Below are positions 1 to 5,602 of a DNA stretch of 22,099 nucleotides, piece after piece. The translations under genes were made by a program, and so were the position numbers. Position 1 is the stretch's first letter. Each line of letters begins with the position of its first letter. A model generated the notes under the pieces. The model was not told the DNA's origin and did no database searches. It was given only the letters and a program-made list of their open reading frames with translations. Origin of the DNA: JBGTSJ01 sp041940305 (lineage in GTDB: Bacteria; Planctomycetota; Planctomycetia; Planctomycetales; Planctomycetaceae); the NCBI GenBank assembly GCA_041940305.1, contig JBGTSJ010000044.1, positions 1-22,099 on the forward strand, in the 5' to 3' direction.

Positions 1-72
1 CACGGGCCTGGCCATGCGCCGCGCTATCGCGGCCATGTCGGTGCAGCCAACCCATGCGCTCGTGGACGGCAA

Positions 73-207
73 CTACCGCTTCGAGCTGCCCTGCGAGGTG
101 AAGACGGCATCCGTGCCCCCCGTGCGGATCACCGCATCCTGGGCGGCGGCGGTCCCCGCCAGTCCCATGGCGAAGGCGGTTCCGAGAAGAAGCGTACGAA
201 CAAGCAT
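73..207 (-). CDS. Short signal-peptide ORF, possibly a broken secreted protein
   Basis: On the minus strand an ATG at 207 opens a 44-residue frame that begins MLVRTLLLGTAFAMGLAG and continues TAAAQD. This is a textbook Sec signal peptide: a basic N-end, a hydrophobic core and an AAA-Q cleavage region. An AGGA motif lies about five bases upstream of the ATG, a good ribosome-binding site. Third codon positions are nearly all G or C, as expected for a real gene here. The frame stops at TAG (73-75), only about 20 residues after the likely cleavage site. The same frame downstream of the stop stays rich in G/C at third positions up to the window edge. It could be a tiny secreted protein or the 5' end of a larger gene broken by the stop. 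I do not recognise the mature part. Confidence 0.35.
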   Translation of the reverse strand: MLVRTLLLGTAFAMGLAGTAAAQDAVIRTGGTDAVFTSQGSSKR

Positions 208-343
208 GAAGATCCTGACGTCTGGGGATGGCAGCCCTGATTGCGCGGAACAGCGTCACGGTTCAACCGGGCATTTTGACGGCGGTTCCCGGCAGCGGGC
301 AAAGAAAAGGGCGGCGAACCCGAAGGTCCGCCGCCCCGAGTCG

Positions 344-958
344 GTGCGCATCGTGACCTTCCTCGAGCCGCGCCTCGACGAGGCCCTCGACGAGCACGGC
401 CTCGACGAGCTGCGCCGCGAGGAGCTCCTCGCCCGCGCCCGCAACGGCGAATGCGTGGCCGTCCCCGAGCATCAGCTGGTCTACGTCGGCCAGCCGCGCC
501 TCGCGCCGGCCCTCCAGGCGCTCTACCGCGTCCTCGTCCAGGGCGCCGCGCCCCCGGGCGAGAGCTCGCGCGAGAGCGCGTACGCCTGCGCCGCCGCGAG
601 CGAGGCCCTCGCCTTCTTCGCCTCCGGCCTCGTCGCCGGCAAGCGCCTCTGGCCCGAGGACGAGCACGGCCAGGACCCGCTCGCCGAGCGGGTGAACATC
701 GGCCTCGAGCGCATCGAGCACTCCCTCGAGTCGCCCAACTCCCGCCGCACCCTCCCCACCAAACAAACCCGCCCCCGCCCCGGCGCCCAATCGAAAATCC
801 AAAATCAAAAATCGCCGCCCCTGGTCTCCCCACCATCCAACTCTGCGCTAACTTCGCATCAACTTTTCACAACTTCGCACCAACTCAGTCACGATTCACC
901 CCCTCCGCAAGTTGAAAACTTGCAAAGTTACCCCCGCCCCCCACCCCCACGCGGATGA
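344..958 (+). CDS. Hypothetical protein, helical, extreme GC3
   Basis: No family is recognised. The frame is coding-like from about 305 to 760: almost every codon ends in G or C, and the product is rich in Glu, Arg, Leu and Ala with predicted helices (for example LDEALDEHGLDELRREELLA). Leucine is mostly CTC and many codons end in C, whereas the chemotaxis genes prefer CTG, so this stretch may have a different origin. After about 760 the frame runs through an A-rich heptamer repeat and a Pro/Ser-rich tail before TGA at 956-958, so the true end of the protein may once have been near 760-790. The start is uncertain. GTG at 344 begins the conserved-looking part; an in-frame ATG at 206 would overlap the start of the minus-strand signal-peptide ORF. 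No convincing ribosome-binding site was seen for either start. Confidence 0.4.
   Translation: MRIVTFLEPRLDEALDEHGLDELRREELLARARNGECVAVPEHQLVYVGQPRLAPALQALYRVLVQGAAPPGESSRESAYACAAASEALAFFASGLVAGKRLWPEDEHGQDPLAERVNIGLERIEHSLESPNSRRTLPTKQTRPRPGAQSKIQNQKSPPLVSPPSNSALTSHQLFTTSHQLSHDSPPPQVENLQSYPRPPPPRG
793..813 (+). repeat. Three tandem A-rich heptamers (NAAAATC)
   Basis: Three consecutive 7-base units, GAAAATC, CAAAATC and AAAAATC, lie at 793-799, 800-806 and 807-813. They form an A-rich island in very GC-rich DNA. From memory, similar short A-rich strings recur between genes in planctomycete genomes; that is recollection, not a search. They fall inside the nominal 3' part of the upstream ORF, which suggests that part is not truly coding. 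Confidence 0.5.
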
Positions 959-1256
959 TGTACGCCGCCCGACAACGGGTACACGTGCGGCTGGTCCACG
1001 AGCCAAAAGACAAGGACGGCGTGTCGCGCTGGTACTGGGAGTCGCGCGCAACCGCAGTGCCGGGGTGGGAGGCGGTGACGTGCTGGTGAGGACGAGTCGA
1101 CTGGTTTCCCGGATTCGGGCCGAACTTTTCTGGCCGGTTGTGGGGGAACGCCTAGAACAGGGCGTCAGGCGGAAGTCAGGACGCCAGGCCGTCGCTGACC
1201 GTCGCCGTTCATCGCACACGCTCACAACGAGTCTGGAGAAGCAGGAGATCACCGTC
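820..1256. other. Spacer before the fasciclin gene
   Basis: No convincing gene was seen. The left part (about 838-925) is less GC-rich and carries imperfect direct repeats of an AACTTCGCA-like string (near 850 and 870). A short palindrome follows: GCAAGTT, GAA, AACTTGC at 907-923. A 44-codon frame from ATG 955 to TGA 1087-1089 has G/C-rich third positions and an unusual Trp content (SRWYWESR, VTCW). It has no ribosome-binding site and could be a repeat-derived fragment rather than a gene. The promoter of the fasciclin gene must lie here, but no clear -35/-10 pair was found. Confidence 0.4.
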
Positions 1257-2198
1257 ATGAGAAAACAGATCACGACCGCCGTCGCGGTCCTGGGGCTGAT
1301 GGCCACCGCCGCCCGGGGTGGCGACATCGTCGAGACCGCCGCCGGCAACGATTCGTTCTCCACCCTGGTCGCCGCGGTGAAGGCCGCGGGCCTGGTGGAC
1401 ACGCTCAAGGGGGACGGGCCGTTCACCGTGTTCGCCCCGACGAACGAGGCGTTCCAGAAGCTGCCCGAGGGGACCGTTGAGAACCTGCTGAAGCCCGAGA
1501 ACAAGCAGCAGCTGGTCGACATCCTCACCTATCACGTCGTGGCGGGGAGCGTTCCGGCCGCGAAGGTGACGGAACTGAACGGGGCGGCAACTGTGAACGG
1601 CCAGCGCGTGGATATCTCCACGAAGGATGGGGTGCAGGTCGATGACGCGACCGTGGTGAAGACCGACATCGAGTGCAGCAACGGGATCATCCATGTGATC
1701 GACACCGTCCTGATTCCGGCGAGCGGGACGATTCCCGAGGTTGCCCAGGAGGCAGGCAAGTTCAACACGCTGCTCGCGGCGGTGAAGGCGGCCGGCCTGG
1801 CCGATGCGCTCTCGGGCGAGGGACCGTTCACCGTGTTCGCGCCGACGGATGCAGCTTTCGAGAAGCTGCCGGAAGGGACGGTCGAGAACCTGCTGAAGCC
1901 CGAGAACAAGCAGCAGCTCGCCGCAATCCTGAAGTATCACGTCGTCTCCGGCCGGGTGTATTCGAATGACGCACTGTCCGCCAAGGAGGCCGAGACGCTG
2001 CAGGGCGCCGAGGTGCACGTCATGCAGAAGGACGGGGCCGCGTACGTGAACAAGTCGAAGCTGGTTGCGACCGACATCGACGCCGCCAACGGAGTGATCC
2101 ACGTGATCGACGCCGTGCTGCTGCCGCCGGAGAAGAAGAGCCCTGCCGAGGCGACCCGCACGCAGAAGGCTGAGCCCGCTCGGCCCTGCAATTCCTGA
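1257..2198 (+). CDS. Secreted protein with two fasciclin (FAS1) domains
   Basis: This 313-residue protein has an N-terminal signal peptide (MRKQITTAVAVLGLMATAAR, cleavage near residue 20-22) followed by two FAS1 domains at about 30-154 and 165-290. Each has the family H1 box (GPFTVFAPTNEAF at 54-66, GPFTVFAPTDAAF at 189-201) and H2 box (NGIIHVIDTVLIP at 142-154, NGVIHVIDAVLLP at 278-290). FAS1 domains generally mediate adhesion or matrix contacts outside the cell; the specific partner here is unknown. The tail (291-313) is Lys/Glu/Ala-rich with no anchor. The ATG at 1257 was chosen over in-frame starts further upstream because AGGAG (1243-1247) sits nine bases before it and the signal peptide begins there. 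The gene appears monocistronic, with a strong hairpin after the stop. The two repeats are unusually similar at DNA level. Confidence 0.92.
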   Translation: MRKQITTAVAVLGLMATAARGGDIVETAAGNDSFSTLVAAVKAAGLVDTLKGDGPFTVFAPTNEAFQKLPEGTVENLLKPENKQQLVDILTYHVVAGSVPAAKVTELNGAATVNGQRVDISTKDGVQVDDATVVKTDIECSNGIIHVIDTVLIPASGTIPEVAQEAGKFNTLLAAVKAAGLADALSGEGPFTVFAPTDAAFEKLPEGTVENLLKPENKQQLAAILKYHVVSGRVYSNDALSAKEAETLQGAEVHVMQKDGAAYVNKSKLVATDIDAANGVIHVIDAVLLPPEKKSPAEATRTQKAEPARPCNS

Positions 2199-2224
2199 TG
2201 TTCATCTGCGGGTTGCCGACTCCG

Positions 2225-2258
2225 CCGATGCCGGCGAACGTCGCCGGCATCGGTTCTT
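2225..2258 (+). terminator. Rho-independent-like terminator after the fasciclin gene
   Basis: A perfect 13-bp stem, CCGATGCCGGCGA (2225-2237) with TCGCCGGCATCGG (2241-2253), has a three-base loop and is followed by TTCTTTG. It starts 26 bases after the fasciclin stop codon. The T-tract is imperfect, but position and stem strength fit an intrinsic terminator. Confidence 0.75.
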
Positions 2259-2316
2259 TGCGTTTGGCGGCGTCTCTGCGAGAATCGCCGCTTCACCCAT
2301 AGCGCCCCCGCCCCGC

Positions 2317-3210
2317 ATGAAGCAGCACGTCTCCCCCAAGCAGGTCGCCCGCGCAATCGGTGTCAGCGAATCCTCGCTGAAGCGCTGGTGCGACAGCGGG
2401 CTGATCAAGATGGAGAAGACGGCCGGCGGGCATCGCCGGCTGCCGCTCGACGCCGTCCTCCGCTTCATTCGCGAGCAGGGTTACACGCTCCAGAACCCCG
2501 AGCTGCTCGGCCTCCCGGTGGCGGTCGGCAAATCGGCGTGGACGCTGGAGCGGGCCCGCGACCGGCTGCAGGAGGCGCTGACTGCCGGCGATGAAGAAGT
2601 CTGCCGGCAGATTGTGGTGGACCTGCACCTGGCGGGGCATCCGCTCTCCGTGATTTGCGACCAGGTGATCGCCGCCGCGTTCCACCGGATTGGCGAACTC
2701 TGGGAATGCGGTGACGTCGAGGTGTATGAGGAGCGCCGGGCTTGTGAGTTGTGCGTGCGGATCGTGCACGAGCTGCGGCAGATCGTGGACCGCCGGCACG
2801 TCACCGGACCACTTGCGCTGGGCGGGACGCTCGACGGCGATCCCTATACTCTCGCCATCACGATGGCCGAACTCGTGCTGCGCGAGGCGGGCTGGAATGC
2901 CGAATCGCTGGGGCACTTGCTTCCCTTCCGCACGCTGCGGACTGCGATCGAGCGTCATCAGCCGCGGCTGCTATACATCAGCGTCTCCAGCATCCGCAAC
3001 GAGGAGCGATTCGTCGATGAGATGCTGCAGCTGTTCGACGTCGCGAGCGCCCACCAGACGGCCGTGGCTATCGGCGGCCGCGCGCTGGGCCAGGACCTCC
3101 GGAAGCGCCTGCGTTACTCGACGTTCTGCGATACCTACCAGCACCTCAGCGACTTCGCCCGGCTGGTGCTGGGATCGCAACCGCGGAACGGACCTAGGCA
3201 GCAGGACTGA
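2317..3210 (+). CDS. MerR/CarH-like regulator with degenerate B12-binding domain
   Basis: This 297-residue protein has a MerR/excisionase-type winged helix at about 4-56 (SPKQVARAIGVSESSLKRWC, then the wing TAGGHRRL), so it should bind DNA. A four-helix segment (about 75-160) and a Rossmann-like cobalamin-binding-type domain (about 165-287) follow, the layout of CarH/LitR light-sensing repressors. In CarH, Trp-x9-Glu-His of the helical segment and a His in the B12 domain contact adenosylcobalamin. Here Trp129 and Glu139 are kept, the next residue is Arg140 instead of His, and the axial-ligand position reads GDPY (Tyr177) instead of a His. The fold is therefore expected, but normal base-off B12 binding is doubtful. 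The ATG at 2317 directly starts the helix-turn-helix; no good Shine-Dalgarno was seen. Its target is unknown. The SDR gene follows on the same strand after 143 bases. Confidence 0.8.
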   Translation: MKQHVSPKQVARAIGVSESSLKRWCDSGLIKMEKTAGGHRRLPLDAVLRFIREQGYTLQNPELLGLPVAVGKSAWTLERARDRLQEALTAGDEEVCRQIVVDLHLAGHPLSVICDQVIAAAFHRIGELWECGDVEVYEERRACELCVRIVHELRQIVDRRHVTGPLALGGTLDGDPYTLAITMAELVLREAGWNAESLGHLLPFRTLRTAIERHQPRLLYISVSSIRNEERFVDEMLQLFDVASAHQTAVAIGGRALGQDLRKRLRYSTFCDTYQHLSDFARLVLGSQPRNGPRQQD

Positions 3211-3353
3211 TCGGCGCCTGTGCGAAACGGTCGCTCCGTCTATACCACGGTACGCGATCCTGGGGCACGCGACTTCGGGTCAACCGGCAATTTGGCTCGG
3301 GGGCAGTGGGCGATCAACCAGCGTGCCGGGGCGCGACCGAACGGGAGAGCGTC

Positions 3354-4121
3354 ATGGCCGATTCCGGGAATTCGCCCGTCACCATCGTACTGGGAGCGAC
3401 CGGTTCGGTGGGCAGCGTCCTGACCGAGCAACTGGTGAACTCCGGGCATCACGTCACGGCGGCGGGACGGGACGCCTCGAAGCTGCAGCGGCTGGCGGAG
3501 CGTCTGGGCTGCGATGTGCGTGCGGTCGACGCCTCACGACGGGGGTCTGTCGAGGAGTGCATTGCGGGCGTGGCCGAGCAGCGGGGGCGGGTTGACGGCG
3601 TTGCGAACTGCATTGGCTCGATCCTGCTGAAGCCGGCGCACCTCACGACCGATGACGAGCTCGACGCCATTCTGCGGACGAACCTGTATTCTAGTTTCGC
3701 AGCCGTCCGGGCCGCGGCGCGGGCCATGCGCTCAGGCGGAGGCTCCGTGGTTCTAATTTCGTCGGCGGCGGCACGGATCGGCATTACGAACCACGAAGCG
3801 ATCGCCGCCGCCAAAGGTGCGATTGAGGGGCTCGCCCGGTCGGCCGCCGCGTCCTACGGCCATCAGCAGGTCCGTGTGAACGTCGTCGCGCCGGGCCTAG
3901 TGCGCTCGGAGATGACCCGTTCGATCTGGGACAACGAGACTGCCGCTGCGGCATCCGTTGCGATGCACGCCCTCGGCCGGCTCGGAGAGCCCGGCGAAAT
4001 AGCGTCATTCATTGCCTGGCTGCTCAATCCTGAAAACAGCTGGATCACGGGCCAGGTAATCGGCATCGACGGTGGCCTGGCCACGCTCACCCCGCGCCAG
4101 CGCCGAGTCGCCGCATCTTGA
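3354..4121 (+). CDS. SDR-family protein without catalytic tyrosine
   Basis: This 255-residue protein has the length and fold signature of a classical short-chain dehydrogenase/reductase. The dinucleotide-binding loop is GATGSVG at 14-20. The structural Asn is in RTNLYSSF (Asn110) and the active-site Ser region is LISSAAA (Ser136/137). The late motif VNVVAPGLVRSEMT and the C-terminal ITGQVIGIDGGLA are typical. The YxxxK motif reads IAAAK: Ile150 replaces the catalytic Tyr, while Lys154 remains. From memory, a subset of SDR proteins carries HEAIAAAK at this point, so the change may be ancestral rather than a lesion. Substrate is unknown, and ordinary SDR redox chemistry is unlikely without Tyr. 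ATG 3354 was chosen over upstream starts because GGGAGAG (3343-3349) precedes it closely and the Rossmann strand begins soon after. Confidence 0.85.
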   Translation: MADSGNSPVTIVLGATGSVGSVLTEQLVNSGHHVTAAGRDASKLQRLAERLGCDVRAVDASRRGSVEECIAGVAEQRGRVDGVANCIGSILLKPAHLTTDDELDAILRTNLYSSFAAVRAAARAMRSGGGSVVLISSAAARIGITNHEAIAAAKGAIEGLARSAAASYGHQQVRVNVVAPGLVRSEMTRSIWDNETAAAASVAMHALGRLGEPGEIASFIAWLLNPENSWITGQVIGIDGGLATLTPRQRRVAAS

Positions 4122-4505
4122 CGGAATGCCCCTTACTCGTCTTCGGCGCCTGTCATTCGTGACGAATCGGAGCGGGATTCGCCACCGGCATCCCTAACAC
4201 CACGCGGCACTCGAATGGACGCCAACAGACTGCAACTCATGAGAAGAAGTCGGACGGTGGGACGCCCACCTCCAGCATCTCTGAGAGGCCCTGCAAACGT
4301 ATCCCCCGCAGAGAGATTAGGCGGGCAAAGCTGCCGACTTGAGCGGATCAAGCAATCCGTCGCCGGCACCTTCGTCCACGACGAAGATCACCACGAGTCG
4401 GACTGTCTCCGTAGCCTTGCCAACGAGCGCGAATCCGCTAACGGCATTGAGGTTCGGTGCGATGGGAGGTGGCACTCAGCAGAACGGCAAGGTATCGCTG
4501 TAGGC
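4122..4505. other. Spacer without a recognisable gene
   Basis: The stretch between the SDR stop codon and the recombinase remnant looks less GC-rich than the flanking genes. Open frames in it have no recognisable motif, ribosome-binding site or coding-like third-position bias. A 13-base perfect palindrome, ATTCGTGACGAAT, lies at 4155-4167 and could be an operator or chance. The minus-strand part near 4330-4450 may be decayed continuation of the recombinase, but I cannot align it. Confidence 0.4.
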
Positions 4506-4507
4506 CG

Positions 4508-4708
4508 AGCGACGAGCCAGCCGGCATAAGCGGTCAACGCAGTGACGTTGACCTCGTTCCAGTTTTCAATACCGCGACCCTGTGCAAACGGCTCAAACTT
4601 GTCGAACACAGCCCGGTAGCGCCTGCGCGTGTTTTCGGACGGTCCCCCAGCAACACGCGGACGGTGAGTGTACTCCTCGTACAGGCGCCTCCCTTCGACG
4701 TGCTCCAC
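4508..4708 (-). pseudogene. Remnant of a tyrosine recombinase (N-terminal core-binding domain)
   Basis: On the minus strand a frame from GTG 4708 encodes about 65 residues that look like the SAM-like core-binding domain of phage-type integrases: GRRLYEEYTHR, then SENTRRRYRAVFDKFEPFAQ, then NEVNVTALTAYAGWL. After GWL the reading frame loses resemblance to integrases, and the other two frames soon meet stops. The catalytic domain with the R-H-R-Y residues is absent from the following 380 bases. A TAA lies two codons upstream of the GTG, so the N-terminus is also cut. It is a decayed fragment of an integrase, presumably left by a mobile element between the SDR gene and the chemosensory cluster. 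The domain assignment rests on pattern recognition alone. Confidence 0.6.
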
Positions 4709-4818
4709 TCGTTAGCGGTCGCAGTTGTACCTCAGCGATTTTACTGGACTCCGGGGCGGCCCGTGGGTCACACTGAGACTTTGTCTTCAACCGCACATAT
4801 TCGAGGGACCGCAGGTCC

Positions 4819-5313
4819 GTGGCGAGTCCTGGTAGGCAGAATGCGTCGCAGTTTGTCGGCTTTCAGCTGGCGGGGCAGGAGTACGCCTTCCGGATTGAGC
4901 AGATCCAGGAGATCGTGATTCTGCAGCAGGTGACGCGAACGCCGCAGGTGCCGGAGTACGTGGAGGGGGTGAGCAACCTGCGGGGGGCAATCATTCCGAT
5001 CATTAACCTGCGCAAGCTGTTCGGGCTGGAGGCGAAGGAGGCGGACGGGGAGACGCGGACGATTGTGGTGAACGTCGGTCCGCGGCTGATGGGGTGCGTG
5101 GTGGACCTCGTCTCGCAGGTGATGCGGATCCCCGAAGAGAACATTCAGGCTGCGCCGGATACCGTGACGTCCGGCGGGGCGCATTACATCGCGGGATTCG
5201 CGCGGCACAACGGACGGCTGTTGATCCTGCTCGACATCGACGAACTGCTCGATCCGGCCAAGCTGGAACTCGTCAACCAGGCGGCGTGCGACCTGGCTCA
5301 GGTGGGTGAGTAG
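4819..5313 (+). CDS. cheW: Chemotaxis coupling protein CheW
   Basis: This 164-residue protein consists of one CheW (SH3-like) domain, the usual size for CheW. It couples receptors to the CheA kinase in cytoplasmic arrays. Typical features are FQLAGQEYAFRIEQIQEIV near the N-terminus, VEGVSNLRGAIIPIINLRKLFG in the middle (the conserved NLRG-x-I-P-hydrophobic pattern), and GRLLILLDIDELL near the C-terminus. The start is GTG at 4819; only a weak GAGG lies upstream, and the first ten residues are uncertain. It is the first gene of the chemosensory cluster and is separated from the receptor gene by 289 bases filled by a nested inverted repeat. The other genes have short gaps except cheC-cheD, so cheW may be transcribed separately or the hairpin may tune downstream expression. 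Confidence 0.93.
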   Translation: MASPGRQNASQFVGFQLAGQEYAFRIEQIQEIVILQQVTRTPQVPEYVEGVSNLRGAIIPIINLRKLFGLEAKEADGETRTIVVNVGPRLMGCVVDLVSQVMRIPEENIQAAPDTVTSGGAHYIAGFARHNGRLLILLDIDELLDPAKLELVNQAACDLAQVGE

Positions 5314-5316
5314 GCA

Positions 5317-5555
5317 GGGAACCACGCAATACACGGAAGAAGCGGAAGTGTTTTGGCGACGGGGCCGCAAACGGCGGAGAGGTTCTTCCCGTCAGGGCGG
5401 AGTGAGTGGATGCAGGAAGGGGGAACCGCGAAAGGTGCGAAAACGGCGAAAGAAGGGATGATGTTTTCACTCGTTTCCTTTTCGCGTCTTTCGCGACTTT
5501 CGCGGTTCCCTTTTTGAATCTTTTTCCGTGCCTTCCGTGTATTCCGTGGTTCCCG
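5317..5555. repeat. Nested inverted repeat built from 9-bp periodic units
   Basis: Outer arms lie at about 5317-5347 and 5524-5554, inner arms at about 5421-5453 and 5480-5510. Within each arm a core recurs every nine bases. The left outer arm has CGCAA/CGGAA/CGGAA at 5325, 5334 and 5343. The left inner arm has GCGAAA at 5428, 5437 and 5446. The right inner arm has TTTCGC at 5480, 5489 and 5498. The right outer arm has TTCCG at 5524, 5533 and 5542. All arms end in a GGGAACC or GGTTCCC cap. The transcript could fold into a long branched hairpin. Translations of such arms give artefact peptides, so I call no gene here. It resembles dispersed intergenic repeats I recall from planctomycetes; I know no formal name. 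Confidence 0.85.
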
Positions 5556-5602
5556 CATCGATTGGCATCTTCTGTTCGTCCGCAGCATTGAGTGTTTGAA
5601 TC

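Noticed and set aside
263..808. Minus-strand ORF of 181 codons opposite the forward hypothetical gene
   Set aside because: It is a shadow of the extreme GC3 in the forward frame; its product is low-complexity Gly/Ala/Leu/Glu with no start signal.
793..813. CRISPR-like array from the tandem heptamers
   Set aside because: There are only three 7-base units with no spacers and no cas genes in the window.
4215..4529. Forward ORF of 104 codons in the SDR-cheW spacer
   Set aside because: It has no recognisable motif, no Shine-Dalgarno and no coding-like third-position bias, and it overlaps the antisense recombinase remnant.
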